A stretch of 64,000 nt of DNA from Tautonia marina (GTDB lineage: Bacteria > Planctomycetota > Planctomycetia > Isosphaerales > Isosphaeraceae): the NCBI RefSeq assembly GCF_009177065.1, contig NZ_WEZF01000023.1, positions 50,618 to 114,617 on the forward strand, in the 5' to 3' direction. Below the pieces are notes generated by a model. It worked only from the letters and a program-made list of their open reading frames with translations. It had not been told where the DNA came from and made no database searches. This document shows, in pieces, positions 8,075-14,812 of this stretch; within the stretch, counting starts at the first letter, position 1; each line of letters begins with the position of its first letter. The translations under genes and the position numbers were made by a program.

Positions 8075-9304
8075 GATTCGAACCGGATCACGCGTTGCGG
8101 CAAACCCGAGGGACAGCAAGGTGTTCCCCCATCGCCCGAGCAGCGAGGCAACGTCGATCAGCGACGGCTGGACCAGGGCATGATGAAACGCTCGGCAGAG
8201 GGTCACGCGGCGATCGAACCGGGCATGCCAGGCTCGTTGCGCGGCTCGGAGGGCGGCGGGCCCCTCGTCGTTCCGGGCAAGTGCCCGGAGGACGAAGGGG
8301 GCGATGACCTCGGCCCCGAGCATCGCCATCGTCAGCCCCTGACCGCCGAGCGGATCGACCGTGCCTCGGGCATCACCGCTGGAGAAGATGCCGGGCAATC
8401 GGGGTGATGAGGTTTCGACCCGGACCCCGGCGACGGTCTTCCAGGGGCCGGTCGGCTCGGCAGCCTGCCAGAGGGCCGAGAGGGTGCGATTGCCGGAAAA
8501 GGTGGCATCGGCGAGGGCGTCGAGATCGCCGCGATACTGCCGGGAAAGCCGTTCGGGAAGCAGGCCGCAGAGGTTCGTTCGCCCGCCTTCGACCCGGCAG
8601 GCTCCCACGTAGCCACCGGGCAAGAGGTGCAGTCCGACCGTCCCGGACGGTTCGTCACTCGCAGGGTCGGAGACGGTTAGGTGCCGCTTCAGTCCGAACA
8701 ATCGGGGCCGAAGACCGGGCAGGCTCCGAGCGCGGGTGGTGCCCGATCGGCGGATCTGGGCCGAGTGGCGGCCGTCGGCAGCCACGACGACCGAGGCCCG
8801 AGCGGCCACGGGCCTGCCCGACTCACCGCGTCCCGAGACGCCGACGACCCGACCGTCCTGCAGGATCGGCCCCGAGATGCGGGTCCCTTCGAAGACCGAA
8901 ACTCCGAGCGACCTCGCCTCGTCGAGCAAGAGGGCGTCGAGGGCCGACCGACTGAGGCCGAGCCCGACGCGGCCATCGGGACCGGCGACCTCGGCTTCGA
9001 GGGTGCGACCGCGAGGGGTGGTCAGGCGGACGGATCGGATCGGTCGGCCGCCGGATCGAGCCAGGCGATCCCCCGGGACGAGCCGCTCGACCGCCTCGAC
9101 CCCCTCGGGGCTGAGGTACTCGCCACAGAGCTTGTCTCTCGGGAATCGACCGGCGTCGATCAAGGCGACCCGAGCCCCCGCCCTTGCCAGCAGGATCGCC
9201 ATGGCCGATCCCGACGGCCCCGCCCCCACGATCGCCGCGTCGAACGGGCGGCCGGCGTCGAGGGAATTGGTATCAAAGGCGAGCTCGGTGGGGTCGAATC
9301 GCAT
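8066..9304 (-). CDS. FAD-dependent oxidoreductase (geranylgeranyl-reductase/monooxygenase-like)
   Basis: The 412-residue flavoprotein has an N-terminal dinucleotide-binding loop, AAIVGAGPSGSAMAILLARAG (about 24-44; GxGxxG core), and a second FAD motif of GD type, FSSGDARGTVDPLGGQGLTM (about 300-320). Between them lies the substrate-binding sheet of the geranylgeranyl reductase/aromatic hydroxylase group, with a DG segment at VVVAADGRHS. These enzymes reduce isoprenoid double bonds or hydroxylate aromatic rings using NAD(P)H. The neighbourhood with a methyltransferase and ketosynthase suggests a tailoring step in a small biosynthetic pathway. It is separated by 15 nt from the J-domain gene end, both leftward. 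Confidence 0.8.
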   Translation of the reverse strand: MRFDPTELAFDTNSLDAGRPFDAAIVGAGPSGSAMAILLARAGARVALIDAGRFPRDKLCGEYLSPEGVEAVERLVPGDRLARSGGRPIRSVRLTTPRGRTLEAEVAGPDGRVGLGLSRSALDALLLDEARSLGVSVFEGTRISGPILQDGRVVGVSGRGESGRPVAARASVVVAADGRHSAQIRRSGTTRARSLPGLRPRLFGLKRHLTVSDPASDEPSGTVGLHLLPGGYVGACRVEGGRTNLCGLLPERLSRQYRGDLDALADATFSGNRTLSALWQAAEPTGPWKTVAGVRVETSSPRLPGIFSSGDARGTVDPLGGQGLTMAMLGAEVIAPFVLRALARNDEGPAALRAAQRAWHARFDRRVTLCRAFHHALVQPSLIDVASLLGRWGNTLLSLGFAATRDPVRISC

Positions 9305-9319
9305 CGGCGGGGGTGCCTC

Positions 9320-10027
9320 TCAGGCGGTGTCACGAGGGATGATGATTTCTCGAATCCGCTGATTCACGCCGAGCCCCCTGGCTTTCAGGGCGGTTCGAAG
9401 CAGGTTGAATCCGCCGTAGCAGCGCTGGGCGGTCGCATAACTGAGCCACCCCTTGAAGCTGGTCGGCCCTTGATCCTGCCAGCTACTGGTCGGCTGAGAG
9501 CGGACGAGGACGTCGTTGAAGGCCGCGGCGACCTTCGAGCCAAGGGTGGTGCGATCGGGTCCGGGGCCGGCGTCGTCGGGAATCGTGATCGGCCAACTGA
9601 CGTTCAGGCTGCAACTGAGGTTGCGTTCGGAGGCGGGTACGGCGATGACGTCGTACGGGTTTTCCAGTTCCATTCGGAGCAGCAGGAGTTCCACATCGAC
9701 CAGCAAGGCGGGATGCTCGACCTGGTCGCGGACCCCCTTGCGGACCGAGGCGCCTTCGGAATCGGTCGATCGCGTCGTGACCGGATCGACGGTCGGGGCC
9801 GATCGAGGGGGGGGCGCGGCGGCCTCGGCGGCCAGTCGTCCCGAGACCCGGGCTCGGCTGAGGACCTCGTACGACCGGGCGACCAGGCGAAAGGCCCACT
9901 CGTCTCCCCCAAGATCGGGGTGGTACTTCTTGCTCCGGGCCCGGTAGGCGTCTCGGATCTGCTCCAGCGACGCGTCGTTCCGGACGCCGAGCACCTGGGC
10001 GGGATCGATCTCGAAAGTGTACGTCAT
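9320..10027 (-). CDS. J-domain (DnaJ-like) protein
   Basis: The first ~70 residues of this 235-residue product are a J domain: VLGVRNDASLEQIRDAYRAR followed by the diagnostic HPD tripeptide in KKYHPDLGGDEWAFRLVARS and a final helix. J domains stimulate the ATPase of DnaK-type Hsp70 partners. No Gly/Phe region or zinc fingers are seen, so this is a type III (domain-only) member. The remaining ~150 residues, after a Pro-rich linker, are unfamiliar and may bind a client. The start at 10027 puts the J domain at the N-terminus; an in-frame upstream Met would add 24 unlikely residues. It lies just upstream of the FAD oxidoreductase in the same direction. Confidence 0.8.
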   Translation of the reverse strand: MTYTFEIDPAQVLGVRNDASLEQIRDAYRARSKKYHPDLGGDEWAFRLVARSYEVLSRARVSGRLAAEAAAPPPRSAPTVDPVTTRSTDSEGASVRKGVRDQVEHPALLVDVELLLLRMELENPYDVIAVPASERNLSCSLNVSWPITIPDDAGPGPDRTTLGSKVAAAFNDVLVRSQPTSSWQDQGPTSFKGWLSYATAQRCYGGFNLLRTALKARGLGVNQRIREIIIPRDTA

Positions 10028-10401
10028 GGTGAGTTCGGGACGGATCGGACCACGAAAGAAGGTGAGGTGGATGCCGCGCAAACCCGTCGGGAGATGCAAC
10101 CGGGTTTCTGAGCATTCCCAGTGTACGCAAGCCCCGGGGCCTCGGGGAGAAGGAACCGATGAGCCACTGATTCAAGGGGGCCTCTGATCGACACGGTCGT
10201 CTTGCCTGATTGGTGAGCGGAACGGAACAATCGATCTGTCGCTGGCGGAACGCTCATGGTACAGTAACCCCTTTGCCAGAATGGCGATCCCCTCGCCCGA
10301 AGCGGCCCCGCCGTCGTGCCGGGCCGATCGTTGCGTGGGGTTGATCGCTGTTTGAAGAACCATCCCGAAGCCGAGCCGGATTCCTGAAGGAGTTGCCGAC
10401 G

Positions 10402-10683
10402 ATGGAGACGTTTGACCCGAAAGTCCTCCGCAAGCTGTTCCGCATGTCCCCCCGGACCAAGCGGCACTACGACGAGACCCGAGCCGCCTTGCGGGCCGAG
10501 CGCGTCGCCACCCCTCCCGGCCCCGGCAACCTCCGCGACCTGAAAGGCCAGGCCGACCGCGAAGCCTTCCAGAAGACCTACGACGCCCTCACGTCCGAGC
10601 CGAGCCTGGCCGAAGACGCCAAGCTCTACGACCACCTGTTCACCAAGGCTCACGGCAACGTCGCCGTCCGCACCGGGGCCTGA
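10402..10683 (+). CDS. Conserved-looking hypothetical protein
   Basis: The 93-residue product is basic and helical, starting METFDPKVLRKLFRMSPRTK and continuing with a helix rich in Arg/Lys/Glu. ATG at 10402 is preceded by AAGGAG nine bases upstream, a strong ribosome-binding site; a TTG at 10393 would be too close to it. No family is recognised. It stands alone, divergent from the leftward J-domain gene, and is followed by a hairpin that may end its transcript. Confidence 0.65.
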   Translation: METFDPKVLRKLFRMSPRTKRHYDETRAALRAERVATPPGPGNLRDLKGQADREAFQKTYDALTSEPSLAEDAKLYDHLFTKAHGNVAVRTGA

Positions 10684-10720
10684 CCCCTCGCGATGAGATT
10701 GCCCTCCGTCGGCCGGATGG

Positions 10721-10755
10721 CCCGATCGCCTTCCCTTCTCACGAGGGCGATCGGG
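10721..10755 (+). terminator. Hairpin terminator candidate
   Basis: A perfect 10-bp stem (CCCGATCGCC at 10721-10730 with GGCGATCGGG at 10746-10755) encloses a 15-nt loop 38 nt after the gene at 10402, followed by GGTTT. The stem is strong but the U-run is short, so a terminator role is probable rather than certain. Confidence 0.5.
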
Positions 10756-10864
10756 GGTTTGATTGGCTGCGCCCTCCTTTTTGAATCCGGGTGCGTCTGA
10801 AGCAGTCTGGGAGTTCGCCGGCCCTCCGTAAGGTTCAGGATCAGCTTTCGACGTCGTGGCGAGC

Positions 10865-11193
10865 GGGTTCGGTACGCTCCGAAACCGGGTGCGTCTTCAG
10901 GCGATTTCTGTGATTCCATAACGATTTGCGCCGATTTAAATGGGTTCGTTCCGTCAAACGGAGCAGCCCGGATTGGGTTCGATTCGCGCCGGTCTCTCCG
11001 GGGTGATCGCTGCCGATCAGGACCGATCGAAGCCCCAGGGCGCCGTCGTGTGCGCCTCGGGGGCGCCATTCAGTGCGCTTCCGGTGCGCCTCGGCAGGGA
11101 GAACGCGGGAGCGTTTTCTCGTTTCCGAGTCAAGAGTTCCGTCGATCGACCTCGGTTCGTTTCGGGAAACGAGGCGAGGCTGAAACGGGTTCG
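10865..11193 (+). repeat. Scattered GGGTTCG words in a gene-free stretch
   Basis: The interval from 10684 to 11660 (977 nt) holds no supportable gene; its long open frames have Arg/Pro/Ser-rich random composition. Within it GGGTTCG occurs at 10865, 10942, 10975 and 11187, and CGGTTCG at 11153, often next to short palindromes such as CGTTTCGGGAAACG. Five near-identical heptamers in about 330 nt is more than expected by chance and suggests a decayed intergenic repeat. Nothing else is recognised in this stretch. Confidence 0.35.
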
Positions 11194-11660
11194 TCTGGCA
11201 ATGGGAACGGGAGGGTGAGGGGTTCCTCGAAACAGAATCGATCGAAGGGGACGTGTTGACACGAATCGGCGGATAACGGCGTCGGCCGCCTTCAGTTCCG
11301 TAGGGGCGAGGCAATCGTCGGGCGAGCCAGGAGTGCCAAGCAGTTCGAGTTGCCAAAGAGGCTCGACGCGCGAAGGTCCACCCGACGGTGCTCGTGTTCA
11401 CCGCCGAACGTCGAGGAGGGGGAGCGGGACTTGGGGGCCGCTCACGAGATTCAACCCTTCCGTCCCTTTGAAATGATCGTGGAATTGCGGGTCGGCAGTC
11501 ACAGAAAATGCCAAGAACGCTCAGGAGTCGAGGCGGGACGCTCCCAAGGCGAGCCGACCGAGTCCAGGAGGGATGGCCCCGCGTGCCCGTCGAGCGACGT
11601 GCGACCGGGCGGTCGCGGCCCGGATCGACTCCATCCCTTTGTGTTGACGAGGCACCACCG

Positions 11661-11957
11661 ATGCAATGCCCCCACTGCCACATCGACCTGGCGATTGCCG
11701 ATCGCCAGGGGATCGAGATCGACGACTGCCCGCGCTGCCGGGGCGTCTGACTCGACCGCGGCGAGTTGGACAAGCTCATCGACCGCTCCGTTGCCGCGAT
11801 CGGCGGTGGAGCCAAGCCAATTGACCGCGATGACGACGACCGCCGACGGCCGCCTTCGTACCCCTCCGATCGGCCGAAAGAATATGACCGCGACGACGAT
11901 TACGCGAAGCGGCGCCGGAAGAAGTCGTTCCTGGGCGAGCTGTTCGATTTCGACTGA
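11661..11957 (+). pseudogene. TFIIB-type zinc-ribbon protein, interrupted by TGA at conserved Trp
   Basis: The frame encodes MQCPHCHIDLAIADRQGIEI, then DDCPRCRGV, then a TGA at 11748-11750, and continues in the same frame as LDRGELDKLIDRSVAAIG to a C-terminus KKSFLGELFDFD. This is the zf-TFIIB family, whose core is C-P-x-C...C-P-x-C-x-G-V-W-L-D-x-G-E-L. The TGA replaces exactly the codon for the invariant Trp (TGG to TGA, codon 30). All other family residues and a full 98-codon frame are intact, so the lesion is recent, is a sequencing error, or is read through. If it stops, only 29 residues are made. The gene converges on the sigma-HlyD gene, with a long inverted repeat between them. Confidence 0.8.
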
Positions 11958-12046
11958 TGGATCGCCTGGCCGGGGCCCTTCGGAATCCCGAAGAGGGGGA
12001 TGCCCCGCCCCATCGGGCCGCCGTGATCGTCCCCGATCGAGTCGTC

Positions 12047-12123
12047 GGGTGTGTCGAGTCCTCGAAGACACGCCATCCGGCGCCGTTCGCAGATCGGTGT
12101 GTCTTCGAGGACTCGACACACCC
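12047..12123. repeat. 25-bp perfect inverted repeat between convergent genes
   Basis: The arms 12047-12071 (centre GTGTCGAGTCCTCGAAGACA) and 12099-12123 are exact reverse complements, separated by 27 nt. They lie ten bases after the stop of the leftward sigma-HlyD gene and 90 nt after the zinc-ribbon gene. No U-run follows on either strand. The very long perfect stem is unlike a simple terminator and could be a bidirectional terminator, a palindromic repeat or a miniature mobile element. Confidence 0.75.
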
Positions 12124-12132
12124 CATGGGAAC

Positions 12133-13962
12133 TCACCCCGCCTCGCCCGTGGCCCGCGGCTCAGAACCCTGGGCACCCGGCGGCTCGGCCTTGTCGGAAT
12201 CGGGAAGATCGAGTTCGAAGGGCCGACGCTCGGGTTCTGTCGGAGCGTTCTCGTCATCAGGGGGTGCGAGGATCTCGAAGAGGAGCTGACCTTCCCGAAT
12301 CGTGACCCCCTCTCGGATCCCGACGGCAAGGGAGAGGATGCCATCGGCGGGGGCCTTGATCTGTGCTTTCTCGATCGTACGCCGGAGAAGTTCCTCGCGC
12401 TCTTTCTCCAGTTCGAAGCTCGATTTCCTGGCCCACTCTTCGGCCTTGGCCTTCTCGACGTCGCCTTCGAGCGACTTGATCCGGAGCTCGTAGGTGTATT
12501 GTTTGAGAACCTCAAGTGCCTTCTCGGCCCTCCCCAGAGCCAATTCGGCGCGCTGAACCCTGACCTTCGCCTTCAGGATGCGCATCGCCCGCTCATCCTC
12601 CGGGGCGTTCCGCGCCACGCGAGCGAGGCGGGCGTTCGCCACGTCCAGCTCCGAATGCGCGAGCTTGACCTCCGCCATCGCCTCGAACTCCTCAAGGGGG
12701 AAGACGCCCTGGAGGTAGCGCCTCACCGTCACTTCTGCGATCTCGCGATCCTTGATGGCGTTCTGGTAGTCGGCCTCGGACCGTTCGGTGGCGATCTGCT
12801 GGGAGGCGAGCTGGTCCCGGAGACTCGTGGTGTCGAGTTCGCAGATGACCTGATCCCGGGAGACGACCGTGCCCTGGGGGAGGATCGAGCGGATCTCCAG
12901 GGGCATTCTGATCTCGGCATGGACCCGCGCGGGGGCAATCTCCCAGGGGGTGTTCAACAAAGAAGGGGCGGTCTCATCCGTGCCGGGGTCGGCCTGATCC
13001 GGCCCCGGAGCCACTGGGTCCTGTTCGACGAGGACCGCACCGCCGGGGGGAGGGTCAGGCATCGGATCGGCATTGCCTGAGCCGCCCCAGGATGCCAATC
13101 CAGCGGCCCCGGCGCCAATGCCGAGAAGTGCAATGCCGCCGAGGGCGAGCGTCCGTAACGCGGAAATCATGAGCATACTCCGAAGGGTTGAGGAGGCCAG
13201 GGGGACCGAGAGCGAGGCGATCGAGACGCCTCGGGAGGCGACGGCGAGGCGGGAGGCGGCGGAGGCCCAGCCGATCGAGGCGAGGGAGGAGGCCGTCGAG
13301 GTGAGCGGGACGGGGGCGAGCAGCAGGGAGGAGGCGGACGAGGGGGTCAGGCCGCGGCGGAGGAGGCGGGGACGGAGGCGGTCTCGGGCGCGGGAGAGGC
13401 GGGTGCGGAGGGTGGGCGTCGGGATGCCGAGCCGGGCGGACGCCTGGTCGTGGGTCATCCCCTGGAGGTAGCAGAGGACGAGCGGGTCGCGGTAGCGAGA
13501 CGGAAGGCGGTCGAGTTCGTCGTAGAGGACGGCCCAGTCGTCAGGGTGGGAGGGGTCGGGAGCGGTCGGGGTGATTTGCGTCGACGAGTGCTCGGCCAGG
13601 GAGCGCTCGGCCTGTCGGCGGCGGGAGGCACGGGTCCTGGCTCGCAGTGCCACCCGGCGGGCCACGCCGAAGAGCCAGGGGCCGACCGAGCTGGCCTTCT
13701 GGATCGCACCGGCCCGGCGGGCGAGGATGAGGAAGGTCGCCTGGTAGGCATCGGCGGCGTCGTCCGGGTCGCCGAGGATGCTGAGGCAGACGTGCCGGAC
13801 CATCGCTCCGTGCCGATCGACCAGCACGGCAAAGGCGCATTCGGCCTCGTCGGCCCTGCCGTCGAGATAACGGCGGAGCAGGTCGCCATCGCTCATCGAG
13901 CCCGCCGCGCCAATCGTGAACAGGATGCGCAGCGGAGTCGCGGCGGCAGATCGGTCATTCAT
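12133..13962 (-). CDS. ECF sigma factor fused to membrane segment and HlyD-like adaptor
   Basis: The 609-residue protein joins three parts. Residues ~43-110 are sigma-70 region 2 (FAVLVDRHGAMVRHVCLSIL, DAADAYQATFLILARRAG) and ~147-200 region 4 (LPSRYRDPLVLCYLQGMT, TLRTRLSRARDRLRP), which bind core RNA polymerase and promoter. A hydrophobic segment at ~263-292 (LALGGIALLGIGAGAAGL) follows. Residues ~340-565 look like a membrane-fusion protein: a lipoyl half-motif (QGTVVSRDQVICELDT), a ~150-residue coiled-coil hairpin, and the second half-motif (KAPADGILSLAVGIREGVTI). The sigma part resembles the planctomycete-enriched ECF01-Gob type, known to carry C-terminal extensions. Inferred topology is sigma inside, adaptor in the periplasm, so the extension may sense envelope state and control the sigma domain. 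ATG at 13962 is preferred to a GTG seven codons upstream. Confidence 0.8.
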   Translation of the reverse strand: MNDRSAAATPLRILFTIGAAGSMSDGDLLRRYLDGRADEAECAFAVLVDRHGAMVRHVCLSILGDPDDAADAYQATFLILARRAGAIQKASSVGPWLFGVARRVALRARTRASRRRQAERSLAEHSSTQITPTAPDPSHPDDWAVLYDELDRLPSRYRDPLVLCYLQGMTHDQASARLGIPTPTLRTRLSRARDRLRPRLLRRGLTPSSASSLLLAPVPLTSTASSLASIGWASAASRLAVASRGVSIASLSVPLASSTLRSMLMISALRTLALGGIALLGIGAGAAGLASWGGSGNADPMPDPPPGGAVLVEQDPVAPGPDQADPGTDETAPSLLNTPWEIAPARVHAEIRMPLEIRSILPQGTVVSRDQVICELDTTSLRDQLASQQIATERSEADYQNAIKDREIAEVTVRRYLQGVFPLEEFEAMAEVKLAHSELDVANARLARVARNAPEDERAMRILKAKVRVQRAELALGRAEKALEVLKQYTYELRIKSLEGDVEKAKAEEWARKSSFELEKEREELLRRTIEKAQIKAPADGILSLAVGIREGVTIREGQLLFEILAPPDDENAPTEPERRPFELDLPDSDKAEPPGAQGSEPRATGEAG

Positions 13963-14203
13963 GAACACAGGCCCCCGAATCACGGTTCCTGTCCATAGTG
14001 CCGCGAAGGGGGGCGGGGTGCGTCAATTTTCTTCAGAATCAGCAGCGGGAGGAACGGTTGACCTCATCCGGGTTCGGGGCACTTGAGGCCAGGATGGCCC
14101 CAGGCACTCCACCGGATCCTCAAGGCCATCCGATCCAGCAGAGTGATGGATGATCCCCTGCCCCTCCGGATCCCGTCTGGGGGGCAGGAAAATGGACGTA
14201 TCG

Positions 14204-14401
14204 TCACCAGGAGCGGGTGACCTCGTCGATCTCCTTCTCGGCCTGGTCGCGGGCGTAGCCGTAGCGGGCCTGGAGCTTGCCGATGAGCTGGTCGCGCTTG
14301 CCGGCGATCTGGTCGAGTTCGTCGTCGGTCAGGTCGCCCCACTTCTCCTTGACCTTCCCTTTGAACTGCTTCCAGTTCCCTTCGATCTGGTCCCAATTCA
14401 T
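14204..14401 (-). CDS. CsbD family stress protein
   Basis: The 65-residue, highly charged helical protein begins MNWDQIEGNWKQFKGKVKEK and contains WGDLTDDELDQIAGKRDQL, the CsbD signature. CsbD proteins are general-stress proteins of unknown mechanism, induced by salt, heat or starvation in other bacteria. The start ATG at 14401 is preceded on the leftward strand by AAGGAGCAC, a good Shine-Dalgarno. It stands alone between the sigma-HlyD gene and glgX; regulation by stress is expected from the family but no operator is visible. Confidence 0.9.
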   Translation of the reverse strand: MNWDQIEGNWKQFKGKVKEKWGDLTDDELDQIAGKRDQLIGKLQARYGYARDQAEKEIDEVTRSW

Positions 14402-14812
14402 GGATGTGCTCCTTGATGAGGGTTGCGTGGTGCCTCCTTGAACATCGAGGAGGCAACGCCTTTGTGAGGGGCAACTCCTGTACCGGCGATGTTCCGGGGA
14501 ATCGACGATCTCCGCAGGGTGAGATCGGCAATCCTTCGTGGTGCATCGGGAACATGCCCGGGCACTTGAACGGAACGGTTTTTCCCTTGCTCCGCTGAGT
14601 TCGGGAGAAGGGGTCGGGAGGCAGGGTGTGCGGGCAGGGACGAGGTGGCGGGCTCGGCTCTGAATGCGAAGACCCCTCACCCCGGCCCTCTCCCCGAGGG
14701 TGGGGAGAGGGAGACAGATTCATTCCAAAGCGCCGGGAGCCCTCAACCCAAAAGGCTTCGTGCGAGCGGGGAGCGGGAATCGATCGATGCGAGAATCGGG
14801 CGGAGCCCCGAC
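14402..14812. other. Intergenic region between glgX and the csbD-like gene
   Basis: No gene is supported in these 411 nt. The only clear structure is the C/G-rich hairpin at 14686-14711, described separately; the rest has no recognised promoter, although the csbD-like gene must be transcribed from this region or from read-through of glgX. Confidence 0.5.
14668..14714. repeat. CTCACCCCGGCCCTCTCCC-type intergenic hairpin
   Basis: CTCACCCCGGCCCTCTCCCC is followed by GAGGGT and GGGGAGAGGG; the arms CCCTCTCCCC (14686-14695) and GGGGAGAGGG (14702-14711) are exact complements. This sequence is a familiar short intergenic repeat seen in many high-GC proteobacterial and planctomycete genomes. It lies downstream of leftward glgX, where it may also help end transcription. 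Confidence 0.65.

Noticed and set aside
11350..13080. Long rightward frame (576 codons) covering the zinc-ribbon and part of the sigma-HlyD gene
   Set aside because: It runs out of frame through the zinc-ribbon gene and opposite the sigma-HlyD coding strand, and lacks any domain; it is a high-GC artefact.
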